Source: Candidatus Enterococcus ferrettii (lineage in GTDB: Bacteria > Bacillota > Bacilli > Lactobacillales > Enterococcaceae). Taken from it: a stretch of DNA of 64,000 nucleotides. The notes beneath the pieces were generated by a model. That model did no database searches. It was not told the origin of the DNA and saw nothing but the letters and a program-made list of their open reading frames with translations. Of this stretch, positions 8,292-17,450 are shown in pieces. A program made the translations under genes and the position numbers. The stretch spans positions 1-64,000 of the forward strand of contig NZ_JAFREL010000009.1 of assembly GCF_017377655.1 (NCBI RefSeq), written 5' to 3'. Numbering within the stretch: the stretch's first letter is position 1; every line of letters starts with the position of its first letter.

Positions 8292-9494
8292 CTATTCCTC
8301 CAACCCGTATAAGTGATTCATCGCGGATACATCCTTCCAAAACTGGTTTTCCCAGGTTCGATTAGGCGAATTGATTTGTACAATTCGTCCAATCCAAGTA
8401 CGCAGCCAGGGCTCCATGCCTTTAGGATCAATCAAATCAATTGAAAATTCATACAAGGAATCGCCTAATGGTGTCACGCTCCCCTGGCGTTTTTCCCGGA
8501 GCAGCCGCTGGTACAAATAAGGCTCAGGCAGGTGCAGTAGAATTCGGTAGTTGACTGTTCGGGTCATCGTAAAGGAGCAGTTCCAAGCTGTTTTTTCCGC
8601 AGCAGCCAACTTGTCCAAGCCTTGCTGGTAATTTTCTGCTTTACCCAGCAAACGACCCTTTTCCAAATAGTCTAAGCGTAAAGAATATAGTTTTCCTGAA
8701 TGAATACCTACTAAATACTGACGTCCGCTTTCGCAGCTGGAATAAACCTTCAATGGTGTGAGGCTCAGCTCCACACCATTAACTTTGGTTAGCTGAACTC
8801 TTTGCTGCTGCTTAATTGCTTGAAGCAAAGTAAGCAATAATTCGCTGTCTAATGTTTGACTGTCATACTTGTGTTTAAAGCAAAAGGGAGAGTCTGGAGG
8901 GGAAATTCGTTTCAACAATAAATCCCCAATTACCCCCATAGGAGCTGTTTCTTTATAAAATTGAATGGCTCGCAGCTGTTGAGGGGTGAAGTTGATTTCT
9001 TCCTCTAAAGAGTAAAACCACTGTTTCCCCTCTTTGGCTTTGGATAAAATCCCTAGCTCAGCATACTCATTAAGTTTGTTGCGAATCGTCAGGCTGTCGA
9101 TCAGATAGTCGTCTTTAAAGACCTCCAAGTAGCTGTCTACCTGTTGAACCAGCTCATTTACGGTCAATTTTTTTTGTGAAGCTAGAATATCCAGCAAAAC
9201 AAAATGCAGAAAAATATCATTTCGAGTAAAGGATTTGGTTTGCCACAAACAGTGCAGCGGATTGTCTGCCTGATTTGCGGGTAAGACTAAGCGATAAATC
9301 TTTTTATTGTTAACCGTTTGGACCTCTACATAGTCCTGCAGCAGGCTTTCTAAACGGCGTCGTTCATTGTCGTAGGTTCGCGGGCTGGACAACGTAATTT
9401 CTTCTCGACTTTTAAAGCCGTAAATTAAGAATTCTCGCGTGTAGCTGCGCAGCGTACTGAATTGCTTTACCAGCTCTTGAAATTTTTTCGCCAC
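8292..9494 (-). CDS. WYL-domain regulator, first of a pair (400 aa)
   Basis: A larger WYL-type protein. Residues about 1-190 include winged-helix-like segments (for example SLTIRNKLNEYAELGILSKA), and the middle contains a WYL-like region (LTPLKVYSSCESGRQYLVGI, then SLRLDYLEKGRLL). The GTG at 9494 is the start because AGGAGGTGG lies seven bases upstream; the ATG at 9530 has no binding site. It is divergent from hen1 with about 120 bases between starts, so it is the natural candidate to control the RNA-repair genes (inference). Confidence 0.75.
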   Translation of the reverse strand: MAKKFQELVKQFSTLRSYTREFLIYGFKSREEITLSSPRTYDNERRRLESLLQDYVEVQTVNNKKIYRLVLPANQADNPLHCLWQTKSFTRNDIFLHFVLLDILASQKKLTVNELVQQVDSYLEVFKDDYLIDSLTIRNKLNEYAELGILSKAKEGKQWFYSLEEEINFTPQQLRAIQFYKETAPMGVIGDLLLKRISPPDSPFCFKHKYDSQTLDSELLLTLLQAIKQQQRVQLTKVNGVELSLTPLKVYSSCESGRQYLVGIHSGKLYSLRLDYLEKGRLLGKAENYQQGLDKLAAAEKTAWNCSFTMTRTVNYRILLHLPEPYLYQRLLREKRQGSVTPLGDSLYEFSIDLIDPKGMEPWLRTWIGRIVQINSPNRTWENQFWKDVSAMNHLYGLEE

Positions 9495-9616
9495 GGCCTC
9501 TCCACCTCCTGGGACTGATTTATCTTTCATTGTATCAAGTTCGCACCCTTTTTTAAAAGAACTATTTTGAGTGATTGGGTAAGATGAAGACAGTTAAACA
9601 ACAGGAGGACAAAAAA

Positions 9617-10858
9617 ATGGCAATCATGACAGTAACTTCCAACCATCCGGAATTTACCCAATTAATCAAAAAGCATCCAGAAGGGGGATTGCTGTTGCGA
9701 GGTATTCGTAATGGCACTAGCTTTGGCTGGTATGAGACACCACAAACCTATTGCCTGTATTTTCAGGATTATGGTACAGAGCTTTCGTTTCGGTCCACTC
9801 GCGAAGAGCAGCAGCATTATCTGAATGTTAAGCAATATTCTGCACCGCAGGCTTATCTGGCATTAATGACAGAATTCTTAAAGTCTGCGATGAAGGAGCC
9901 GGAAGCAGGGAAATCTGGCAATCAGCTGACGATTTCGATGGTTGAAATAAAAAAGCTCGAGCTTTTTCACTCCCTTCAACGAGTATTGCCAGATTTTGAT
10001 GTTCAGGAGGAGCTGCTGTTAACCGGATTTTATCGGATTACGATAGCAGCGGATTCCCTTTATAAGCTGCTTCATGGGGGCTATATACTTCTCTTATTGC
10101 TGGCAAAAGAAAGCAGCACGTTTTTAGATGAGAGTGATACGCTCATTCAGCGCTGCATTCAATCTTTACACGCCATCAAAGCACCTTATTATGTTCGCAA
10201 TTTATTTGTACGAAAATTTTTGTATAGTAAACAGTCTTTTATTAAGTATCAAGCAGAACTAGAGGCAAACAGCCAGGAGCAGATTTCCTTTACTTACCGC
10301 GGGACCAGCTATTCCCGAATTGAGAAGGTAAAAGAACTGCTGGATCTAAACCATGCAATTTTAGATGTTGGCTGTGGTGGAGGTGCGTATTTTCACCTTG
10401 CTAAGAAGGTCAATCAGTATATCGGAATTGATATTGATCCAGCTGTCTTGGCCTATGCCAAGGAGCGAAGTGAGCGAATGGAGCTAACCAATATCCAGCT
10501 ATTTGCATCACTTGAAGAGGCCGATGTGCCTGCTTCGATGGACATCTTATTAATGGAAGTCATCGAACATATGTCAAAAGATGAAGCGAAGAAGCTGCTG
10601 CAAAAATTACTTCAGCTGCCCTTCCATCAACTGATCCTTTCAACACCCAATAAGGATTTTAATTCCTTTTATGGACTGTCAGCGGATCGGAAACGACACG
10701 AGGATCATCAATTTGAGTTTACTGAAGCAGAATTTAAGCAGTGGTTGACGGAAATTGTTGGCGACGCTGATACACTTGAATTTTTCACTACCGGTGATCA
10801 AGTTAACGGAATTGCCACTACCCAAGGAGCACGGATTAAAAAGGAGCAAACAGCATGA
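9617..10858 (+). CDS. hen1: Bacterial Hen1 RNA 3'-terminal 2'-O-methyltransferase (413 aa)
   Basis: Methylates the 2'-OH of the 3' end of broken RNA before ligation, so the mended site resists re-cleavage (known for bacterial Hen1). The N-terminal part matches the Hen1-specific domain (TSNHPEFTQLIKKHPEGGLL, then RGIRNGTSFGWYE). The C-terminal SAM methyltransferase has ILDVGCGGG at about 248-256. The metal site is E314, E317 and H318 in MEVIEHMS, with His in RHEDHQFEF near 361-364. The ATG at 9617 follows ACAGGAGGAC. It overlaps pnkp by four bases (ATGA), so translation is coupled. Confidence 0.92.
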   Translation: MAIMTVTSNHPEFTQLIKKHPEGGLLLRGIRNGTSFGWYETPQTYCLYFQDYGTELSFRSTREEQQHYLNVKQYSAPQAYLALMTEFLKSAMKEPEAGKSGNQLTISMVEIKKLELFHSLQRVLPDFDVQEELLLTGFYRITIAADSLYKLLHGGYILLLLLAKESSTFLDESDTLIQRCIQSLHAIKAPYYVRNLFVRKFLYSKQSFIKYQAELEANSQEQISFTYRGTSYSRIEKVKELLDLNHAILDVGCGGGAYFHLAKKVNQYIGIDIDPAVLAYAKERSERMELTNIQLFASLEEADVPASMDILLMEVIEHMSKDEAKKLLQKLLQLPFHQLILSTPNKDFNSFYGLSADRKRHEDHQFEFTEAEFKQWLTEIVGDADTLEFFTTGDQVNGIATTQGARIKKEQTA

Positions 10859-13404
10859 AAATAACCACCCAAGTTCATACGATTTTTCTATTAATTGGAC
10901 CGACTGAATCGGGGAAGACAACCTTTACGAAAGAAGTCTTACTGCCGCAGCTGTCTTTCCAAGCAGCCGAAAAAAATTTCCAAACCAATAGTCATCATTT
11001 GTCTTCAGATGACATGCGTCGCGAATTGTTGGGGCGAGACTATGACAAATATGCAGCTAGTATGATGGAGGCATCAGGAATTGCCTTTCCATATCTAAAA
11101 TCAAAACTGGATTTTTTAACTAGCTATCCTGTGAACGCAGAGTTCGTTGTTGTCGATACCATCGGGTTAGCCGAAGAATTTCGGCAGGAGGTTCGGGAAA
11201 TTGCTGAGAAAAATCATTACCGCGTAGAAGCGGTAGTCTTCGATTATGTCAGAGAAGAATTCTATGCCTCCGAGCGATCCAAAGTGCTAATTACGAAGCA
11301 TGTAGACCGTTTAAAAAAAGAGGTACTGCCTAAGCTATCAAAGGAAAACTATGCTGCGGTGCATCGAATTAAACATAAAAATTTTCAAGAGATCACTGTT
11401 GAAGTAGAAAATAAGTCTGCGTATCTAGCTACATTACTATCCAACCAAAAAGATTATGCCGTAATTGGTGATGTCCACGAGTCGGTCGCAGATTTAAAAA
11501 GATTGGTTTCGAAGCTGGGGTATCAAGTAGACAAAAATAAATTAAAAATTGCTAGCAAGGAGCCGTTGGATTTAATTTTACTGGGCGATTGGATTGATAA
11601 AGGGGAACAGACAGCAGAAATGATTGAGTTCCTGTTTCAAAATCGCGCCTATTTTCAATTGATAGTTGGAAATCATGAACATTTTGTGTACCAGTATTTA
11701 AAAGGGGAAATAAAGGACGCCGAGCAGACAGTCATTGATCAGCATTTTACTTCGATTCATACCTTAAAATCTCAGCCGCAGCTTCTGGCAAAATTTAATC
11801 AGCTAGTGGAGCAAAGTCACCCGTTTCTTCGTCGAATTGGCGATGAAAAGCAGTCTTTCATCGTGACCCATGCGCCATGTCACCAACAATTCTTAGGTAA
11901 AATGGACAGTGCTGCACTGCGCAATCAGCGAAACTTCCGCTTGAATCGTGACAAGCCGGTGCAGGAGCAGCTGCAATGGCTGGAAGAAGAAAGTATGTAT
12001 AATTTGCCCATTCACATTTTCGGCCATATTGCTGCTAAAGATATTTTTCGGGTGAAAAATAAATATGGGATTGATACAGGGACTGTTTATGGCAACAAGC
12101 TAAGTGCGCTTAAAATTTTTGCTAAAGGCAATGCAAAAACAGCGGTAGGTTCTATCAATGAACAAACTGAAGAGCTGCCAGTTCTTTTCGGTCGTCCCAA
12201 ACTACAATCATGGGAAAGATTGACTGAAAAGGAACAAAAAAGAGTGCTGCGTATGGCTAATAATCAGGTGCAGTATCTCTCAGGAACAATGGCGCCTGCA
12301 GCAGCAAACAGCGAACAAAATGATCTGGAATCTTTGCAAGAAGCACTGGCCTATTATCGTCAGCAAGGCGTGCAACAAGTTGTGCTGGAGCCAAAATATA
12401 TGGGGTCCAGAGCCAACGTTTATCTTCATGAAAAGCTAGAGGATTGCTATGCAATTTCTCGCAAGGGCTATAAGATTCATCTACCCGAAATGGGTCAGGT
12501 TTTTGCCCAGCTGCAGCAGCAATTTGCTTCATATATGGAAAAAAATCAAATAAAAATGCTTCTATTAGATGGAGAACTGCTGCCATGGCGTGCCTTAGGC
12601 GAAAATCTAATCAACCAAGAATATTGGCCAGTAGCCAAAGGAATTGAGGTGGAACTGGATTTTCTAAAGAGCAGTCAATTCTCAGAACACTTCCAGCAGC
12701 TGACAGCCAAACTAAACGCCTCTGACTTTACGGCTGACAGTTATCATTTATCAAAAAAACAGCTGACTGAAAAATACGGGGAACATGCTGCCAGACAATT
12801 TCGTGAATTATTGAAAGTATTGCCCAACCAAGTTCCGTTTGCTGAACAGCAAGAGGCCCTGCACCTGTATCAACAACAAATTGAGTTGTACGGTAAAGAT
12901 GCGCCACTGAGCTTCAAGGCCTTTGACCTGTTGAAGGTTGTGTATCAAGATAGAGAAGAGGTTGTCAACAAGCCTACTTCAGAAATTTATCAGCTTCTAA
13001 ATAGAGATCAATTTTTACTGCTGGATCTAACAACAGCCAATGCCGAAGAACAAGCTCAAAGCTATTTTGATCAAATGACGCTGGAGCAGCAAATGGAAGG
13101 TATCGTAATTAAGCCGGAAACGCAGAAGAAGGGAGCGGCTCCTTTCTTAAAGGTTCGAAATAAAGCCTATCTAACACTAATCTATGGTTTTACTTATCAC
13201 AGCGCCCATTATTATCAAAAGCTGATTAAGGGGAAAAATATTTCCCATAAGCTGCGAACCTCGATCAAGGAATATGAGCTGGCTCGAGAACTCTTGCAAC
13301 TGCCAAAAGCTGAGCTGACAAAGGAAAACACAGAATACCTGAATCTTTTAGCCAATCTTTTGTTTGAGATGGAGAAGGAATCAGCCTTCGATCCAAGACT
13401 ATAA
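10855..13404 (+). CDS. pnkp: Polynucleotide kinase-phosphatase-ligase Pnkp (849 aa)
   Basis: A three-domain RNA end-healing and sealing enzyme. The N-terminal 5'-kinase has P-loop GPTESGKT at 15-22. The central metallophosphoesterase (about 200-440) has GDVHES, LLGDWIDKGE, VGNHEH, THAPCH and FGHIAA, and removes 3' or 2',3'-cyclic phosphate. The C-terminal adenylyltransferase has the nucleophile K514 in EPKYMGSR, EGIVIKP and FLKVRN. Length matches the well-studied clostridial Pnkp. In the family the ligase is activated by Hen1, and the two genes overlap here. All key motifs are intact, so it should be active. Confidence 0.93.
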   Translation: MKITTQVHTIFLLIGPTESGKTTFTKEVLLPQLSFQAAEKNFQTNSHHLSSDDMRRELLGRDYDKYAASMMEASGIAFPYLKSKLDFLTSYPVNAEFVVVDTIGLAEEFRQEVREIAEKNHYRVEAVVFDYVREEFYASERSKVLITKHVDRLKKEVLPKLSKENYAAVHRIKHKNFQEITVEVENKSAYLATLLSNQKDYAVIGDVHESVADLKRLVSKLGYQVDKNKLKIASKEPLDLILLGDWIDKGEQTAEMIEFLFQNRAYFQLIVGNHEHFVYQYLKGEIKDAEQTVIDQHFTSIHTLKSQPQLLAKFNQLVEQSHPFLRRIGDEKQSFIVTHAPCHQQFLGKMDSAALRNQRNFRLNRDKPVQEQLQWLEEESMYNLPIHIFGHIAAKDIFRVKNKYGIDTGTVYGNKLSALKIFAKGNAKTAVGSINEQTEELPVLFGRPKLQSWERLTEKEQKRVLRMANNQVQYLSGTMAPAAANSEQNDLESLQEALAYYRQQGVQQVVLEPKYMGSRANVYLHEKLEDCYAISRKGYKIHLPEMGQVFAQLQQQFASYMEKNQIKMLLLDGELLPWRALGENLINQEYWPVAKGIEVELDFLKSSQFSEHFQQLTAKLNASDFTADSYHLSKKQLTEKYGEHAARQFRELLKVLPNQVPFAEQQEALHLYQQQIELYGKDAPLSFKAFDLLKVVYQDREEVVNKPTSEIYQLLNRDQFLLLDLTTANAEEQAQSYFDQMTLEQQMEGIVIKPETQKKGAAPFLKVRNKAYLTLIYGFTYHSAHYYQKLIKGKNISHKLRTSIKEYELARELLQLPKAELTKENTEYLNLLANLLFEMEKESAFDPRL

Positions 13405-13421
13405 ATAAGGGAGGAAAGAAA

Positions 13422-14183
13422 ATGGAACAAAAAATTCAACAAGCTCTGCATAGAATTGAACAGCAGGAACAGCTTGATATCTTATACGCTGTTGAAAGCG
13501 GCAGTCGTGCATGGGGATTTCCTTCTAAAGATAGCGATTTTGATGTGCGATTCATTTATCGACGTCCCAAAAATTGGTACTTAAAACTGGAAAAGACAGC
13601 AGACCATTTGGAAATCCCCATTAGTGATCAGTTGGATATTTGCGGCTGGGATTTAGATAAAACCTTAAAGTTGCTGCAAAAAAGCAATCCAGCTTTATTG
13701 GAATGGCTGAACTCGCCGTTAGTCTATTGCGAAAACCCACAGTTCATTGCTGAACTTCGACAATTGAGTGAAGAAAATCTCAACGAACAACGTTTGATTT
13801 ACCACTACCTGCATATGGCAGAGGGCAACTATCGAGAGTATTTGAAAAAGGAGCAGGTGCGGATCAAGAAATATTTTTATGTTTTGCGTCCAGTATTGGC
13901 TTGTATGTGGATTCAGACGTATCATCAGCGGCCGCCAGTTTTATTTGAAGAGCTGCTGACATTGCCTGATTTATCCGCAGACTTGCTGCAGATCATAAAT
14001 GACCTGCTTGCTAGAAAGAAACAGGGGGATGAGCTGGATTTGGAAACCTGTATTCCTCAATTGAATCAATTTTTAGAAGAAAAGCTGACCTTCTTTAGTG
14101 CCTATGTGCAGGGGTTGGATAAAGGCCCAGCCATTTCTTCAGATAAGCTCAATGCTTTCTTTTTAAGCTGGCTGAAAGCATAA
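13422..14183 (+). CDS. YcgL-type nucleotidyltransferase, RNA-repair associated (253 aa)
   Basis: A DNA-polymerase-beta superfamily nucleotidyltransferase of the kind often found beside RNA-repair enzymes. The active-site pattern is intact: ESGSRAWGFPSKDSDFDVRF, with the GS and the two metal-binding Asp residues. The rest is helical. It starts 17 bases after pnkp behind GGGAGGAAAG, so it belongs to the same operon. A plausible role is adding nucleotides to damaged RNA ends before sealing (inference from family and context). Confidence 0.82.
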   Translation: MEQKIQQALHRIEQQEQLDILYAVESGSRAWGFPSKDSDFDVRFIYRRPKNWYLKLEKTADHLEIPISDQLDICGWDLDKTLKLLQKSNPALLEWLNSPLVYCENPQFIAELRQLSEENLNEQRLIYHYLHMAEGNYREYLKKEQVRIKKYFYVLRPVLACMWIQTYHQRPPVLFEELLTLPDLSADLLQIINDLLARKKQGDELDLETCIPQLNQFLEEKLTFFSAYVQGLDKGPAISSDKLNAFFLSWLKA

Positions 14184-14225
14184 AAAGGAGAAGCGCTGTA
14201 TACGAAAGCAGCGTTTCTCCTTTTT
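14182..14225. terminator. Bidirectional terminator closing the RNA-repair operon
   Basis: AAAAAGGAGAAGCGCTG (14182-14198) pairs with CAGCGTTTCTCCTTTTT (14209-14225), with one G-U pair. It separates the repair operon from the convergent ABC operon, and overlaps both stop codons. Confidence 0.85.
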
Positions 14226-14956
14226 CAACTAATCCGAGCTAAAAAGCGTTGCGTACGTTCTTCCTTTGGTGCCGCAAAGAATTCCTCAGGGGGGCCTTCT
14301 TCAATGATTCGACCTTCATCCATAAAAACTACATGGCTGGCAATGTCACGAGCAAAGCCCATTTCATGAGTAACTACCACCATCGTGATGCCTTCTTCTG
14401 CCAGCTGACGCATCACCTGCAGAACATCGCCGATCAATTCGGGATCCAATGCAGAAGTCGGTTCATCAAACAACAACACGTCCGGCTTTACAGCAATTGC
14501 TCGCGCGATTCCGATCCGCTGCTGCTGCCCACCAGATAATTCATGAGGATAGTAATTTTCATGACTAGACAAACCCACTTTGGCGATGGCTTCGTGGGCA
14601 GTTTTCAAAGCCTCCGCTTTAGGAATCTTACGTGCGATAATTAAGCCCTCTAAGACATTTTCCAAAGCGGTTTTATTGGCAAACAGATTGTAGTGTTGAA
14701 AAACAAAGGCTGTTTTCTTCCGGAGGGTTAAAATTTCTTTATTGGAAATTTTGGCTAAGTCATAGGCAGCATCGGCAAGTGATAATTCACCGCTGTCCGC
14801 CTTCTCTAAGCCGTTTAGGCAACGCAAGAAGGTCGTCTTTCCTGATCCGCTAGGGCCGAGGATAACAATGACATCTCCTTGATTTACCTGCAAACTAACG
14901 TCTTTTAAAACTGATTGCTGCTGAAAGCTTTTGTGAATATGAGTAGCGTTTAGCAT
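14225..14956 (-). CDS. Polar amino-acid ABC transporter ATPase (243 aa)
   Basis: The energising subunit of an importer for polar amino acids. Walker A is [14 protein letters not shown], the Q-loop is VFQHYNLF, the signature is LSGGQQQR, and Walker B is [12 protein letters not shown]. The start at 14956 follows AAAGGAGC; longer readings run into the permease gene. It overlaps the end of the upstream permease gene by 62 bases. It is last in a leftward operon of methyltransferase-like enzyme, binding protein, two permeases and ATPase. The leader upstream is Cys-coded, so cystine or a related sulfur compound is the likely cargo (inference). Confidence 0.9.
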   Translation of the reverse strand: MLNATHIHKSFQQQSVLKDVSLQVNQGDVIVILGPSGSGKTTFLRCLNGLEKADSGELSLADAAYDLAKISNKEILTLRKKTAFVFQHYNLFANKTALENVLEGLIIARKIPKAEALKTAHEAIAKVGLSSHENYYPHELSGGQQQRIGIARAIAVKPDVLLFDEPTSALDPELIGDVLQVMRQLAEEGITMVVVTHEMGFARDIASHVVFMDEGRIIEEGPPEEFFAAPKEERTQRFLARIS

Positions 14957-15671
14957 GAGAAAGCTCCTTTCGAACGTTTTTACTAGTACGTTGAGAATTT
15001 CGATGCTGAAGCAACGAGAACACGCCTTGAATTGCTCCGCATAGCAGTAAATACACAACAAAGATGACAAAGTAAGCCTCAAAATAATGGTAACCATAAG
15101 CAGCCTGTACGCGGGCGATAGCCGTAATATCCTGCACCGTCATGACAAAAACCAAAGAGGTCCCTTTGACTAAGTTAATCATCAGGTTGCATAAATTCGG
15201 CAATGCCGAAACCAAGGCTTGAGGAAAAATAATCCGCCGATAGGTTTGAAAATTACTTAGACCAATGGCCTGACCAGCTTCCAGTTGGCCTCTGTTTACG
15301 GTCATCAAAGCCGAACGAAATACTTCCGATAAGCTGGCAGTGGTTAAAAAGCCGAAAACGATAAAGGCATAGAAAATTGGATTAAAATCAAAGACATTTA
15401 CCGAGCTTCCAATCCGCTGCATGAAAACATTTAAGACACTAGGCAGCAAGCTGTAAAAGAATAAAATCAGTAAAATCGGCGGTGTCGCCCGCACAAAAGC
15501 GAGGTAAACCATGGAAAAACCAGTTATTCCTTTAACCCTGTGGATTCGTGCCAAGGCAAGCAGTAAAGCTGGCAAAAAACTCAGAGCAAAGGCTACTGCC
15601 ATAATAGCCAAAGTGGTAGGAACCCCTCTTAAGGTTAAGAAAAAGGTTTCGATGATAAATTGCCAATCCAT
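14895..15671 (-). CDS. Polar amino-acid ABC transporter permease (258 aa)
   Basis: A HisM/GlnP-type inner-membrane subunit with about five membrane segments and the conserved EAA-like loop ([26 protein letters not shown], of which the start is EAGQAIGL). The ATG at 15671 has AGAGGGAG eight bases upstream; the GTG at 15680 is too close to it. The gene overlaps the ATPase gene and follows a second permease of the same family, so the transporter is a heterodimer. Confidence 0.88.
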   Translation of the reverse strand: MDWQFIIETFFLTLRGVPTTLAIMAVAFALSFLPALLLALARIHRVKGITGFSMVYLAFVRATPPILLILFFYSLLPSVLNVFMQRIGSSVNVFDFNPIFYAFIVFGFLTTASLSEVFRSALMTVNRGQLEAGQAIGLSNFQTYRRIIFPQALVSALPNLCNLMINLVKGTSLVFVMTVQDITAIARVQAAYGYHYFEAYFVIFVVYLLLCGAIQGVFSLLQHRNSQRTSKNVRKELSHAKRYSYSQKLSAAISFKRR

Positions 15672-15811
15672 TTCATTCACTCCCTCTTTATATCAAGGCA
15701 ATCATTTTTCCTTGAAAAATCAGTTTGGTGCTCAGACTGGATACCCTTCGTCTTCATTCGCATGCTTCGTTTGATTTATTTTCTGTGGGAACGAAGCTGG
15801 GAATAGTGGAA

Positions 15812-16504
15812 CTAGTATCCTTTAGGTGTCAGAAGGTGTTCAGCAGCTTGAGTGGCTAAGGTCAGTACGAAAGCCAAGCCCCAATAAATAATCGCAGCCG
15901 CGGTATAAGTTTCCAGCGAAAAGTTGCCGAAGTTGCGATTAATCAAAAGGTTTGCACCGCCTAACACATCAATTAAGCCGATGGTGTAGGCCAAAGCGGC
16001 ATCCTTCATCAAATTAAGTAAAGCAGTAGAAAAGTTGGGCAAAGCAATCCGGGCTGCCTGCGGCAATAAGATACGATAAAATGTTTGAAAAGGGGATAGC
16101 CCAATACTCAATCCGGCTTCCAGTTGTCCTTTAGGTACCGACAAGTAGGCCGAAGTAAAGACTTTGGAAATAATAGCTGCAAACAATAAAGTCATGGCGA
16201 TTATCACGAAGACTCCTCGAGACCAGCCATCGCTTTGGATACCCAGCCACCAATTAAGGAAGCGGGGAAAGCCATAAAAAACGATGAACAATAGAACAAT
16301 CGGCGGCGTACAACGCAGAACAAAAACATAGCTCTCCGCAATTTTTTTCAAATAGTTATCTGAAGCAAGCAGCCCCCAGGCGACGATTCCGCCTAGAAGT
16401 GTTCCTAAAAGAACCGTAATGCCTACAACTGCCAGCGTAACGGGTAAATACGTCAGCAGCTTAGGCAGCACCTGAAGAATACGTGCTGGATCAAAAGAGA
16501 CCAT
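15812..16504 (-). CDS. Polar amino-acid ABC transporter permease (230 aa)
   Basis: The second HisM/GlnP-type permease of the operon. About five hydrophobic segments are present, and the EAA loop reads LEAGLSIGLSPFQTFYRILL. The ATG at 16504 follows AAGGAGGAATTCG. It lies 12 bases after the binding-protein gene and about 140 bases before the next permease gene. In cystine and other polar amino-acid systems such pairs form the channel. Confidence 0.88.
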   Translation of the reverse strand: MVSFDPARILQVLPKLLTYLPVTLAVVGITVLLGTLLGGIVAWGLLASDNYLKKIAESYVFVLRCTPPIVLLFIVFYGFPRFLNWWLGIQSDGWSRGVFVIIAMTLLFAAIISKVFTSAYLSVPKGQLEAGLSIGLSPFQTFYRILLPQAARIALPNFSTALLNLMKDAALAYTIGLIDVLGGANLLINRNFGNFSLETYTAAAIIYWGLAFVLTLATQAAEHLLTPKGY

Positions 16505-16515
16505 CGAATTCCTCC

Positions 16516-17373
16516 TTAGTCATTCTTGTCAATAAATTGAAAAACATCCTCACCAAAATATTTTTTCGACAGCGCTTGAAGAGTACCATCGTCTTCTAAT
16601 TCACGAATTGCTCCTTCGTAAGCTTTAGCAAATTCCTTATTCTGTTCATTACGGTGCACGAGCGGGTAAGTTGGAATTCCTTTGTAAGGAACATAAGTGA
16701 GCTGATCAGCATATTGATGATAAGCCCCTTCTTCATTTTGAATCGCCTCCTCATAGGAAAGCTTGATATCAAAAAAGGCGTCATACCGTTTCTCTAATAC
16801 CCAGGCATAGGCATCAGCTACGTTAAAGGCTTCGGCAGCTGTTAACTGGATTGGTTGATCGGTATGTTCTTTGTTGTATTCCTCAATTACATTCCATTGC
16901 GCATTTTGTGGGGAGATTGGGACTAGTTTGCCTCCTGTTTTTGCAAACGAGTCAATATCTGTGATGGTTCCAGCATCTTCCTTACGAATGGTAAAACCAA
17001 TGATACTGGCGCCGATCTTTTCTTCCGGCAGAATAAATTTTTTCGCCCGTTCAGCGGTGTACCAAGCACCCTTAACCCCCACGTCATATTTTCCTGACTC
17101 TAATCCAATGAGCAAATCATCGTCACTAGTACCAGTGTATTCCAGCTTATACTGGGGGAGTTTTTTATCGACGGCCTTTAATACCTGAACCTCATACCCA
17201 TCGGATTCGCCGTTTTCGTTAATGAAATCATAGGGAACGTAATTTTGAGTGTGGGCGACTTTGATGGTGGTCACCTGTTCATCAGCGGCTTCCGGCTGGT
17301 TGCTTTGCCTGACCCAGAAGGTCCCTCCGGCCAGTACCAAGATGATTCCTAAACCAATAACTAGTTTTTTCAT
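16516..17373 (-). CDS. Amino-acid ABC transporter substrate-binding protein (285 aa)
   Basis: A family-3 solute-binding protein. The start of the mature domain is typical (TIKVAHTQNYVPYDFINENG, then SDGYEVQVLKAV), and so is the C-terminal GTLQALSKKYFGED. The N-terminus is a membrane-spanning signal segment without a lipobox Cys, so it is probably anchored by an uncleaved helix. The ATG at 17373 follows AAGGAGGCAG. Ligand specificity cannot be read directly; the Cys-coded leader of the operon suggests a sulfur-containing amino acid. Confidence 0.88.
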   Translation of the reverse strand: MKKLVIGLGIILVLAGGTFWVRQSNQPEAADEQVTTIKVAHTQNYVPYDFINENGESDGYEVQVLKAVDKKLPQYKLEYTGTSDDDLLIGLESGKYDVGVKGAWYTAERAKKFILPEEKIGASIIGFTIRKEDAGTITDIDSFAKTGGKLVPISPQNAQWNVIEEYNKEHTDQPIQLTAAEAFNVADAYAWVLEKRYDAFFDIKLSYEEAIQNEEGAYHQYADQLTYVPYKGIPTYPLVHRNEQNKEFAKAYEGAIRELEDDGTLQALSKKYFGEDVFQFIDKND

Positions 17374-17450
17374 TTTGCTGCCTCCTTGTTAATATGATGG
17401 GACGTATTTTTCATAGAAGAATACGTTTGATGGTGACGCTGAACACTATT

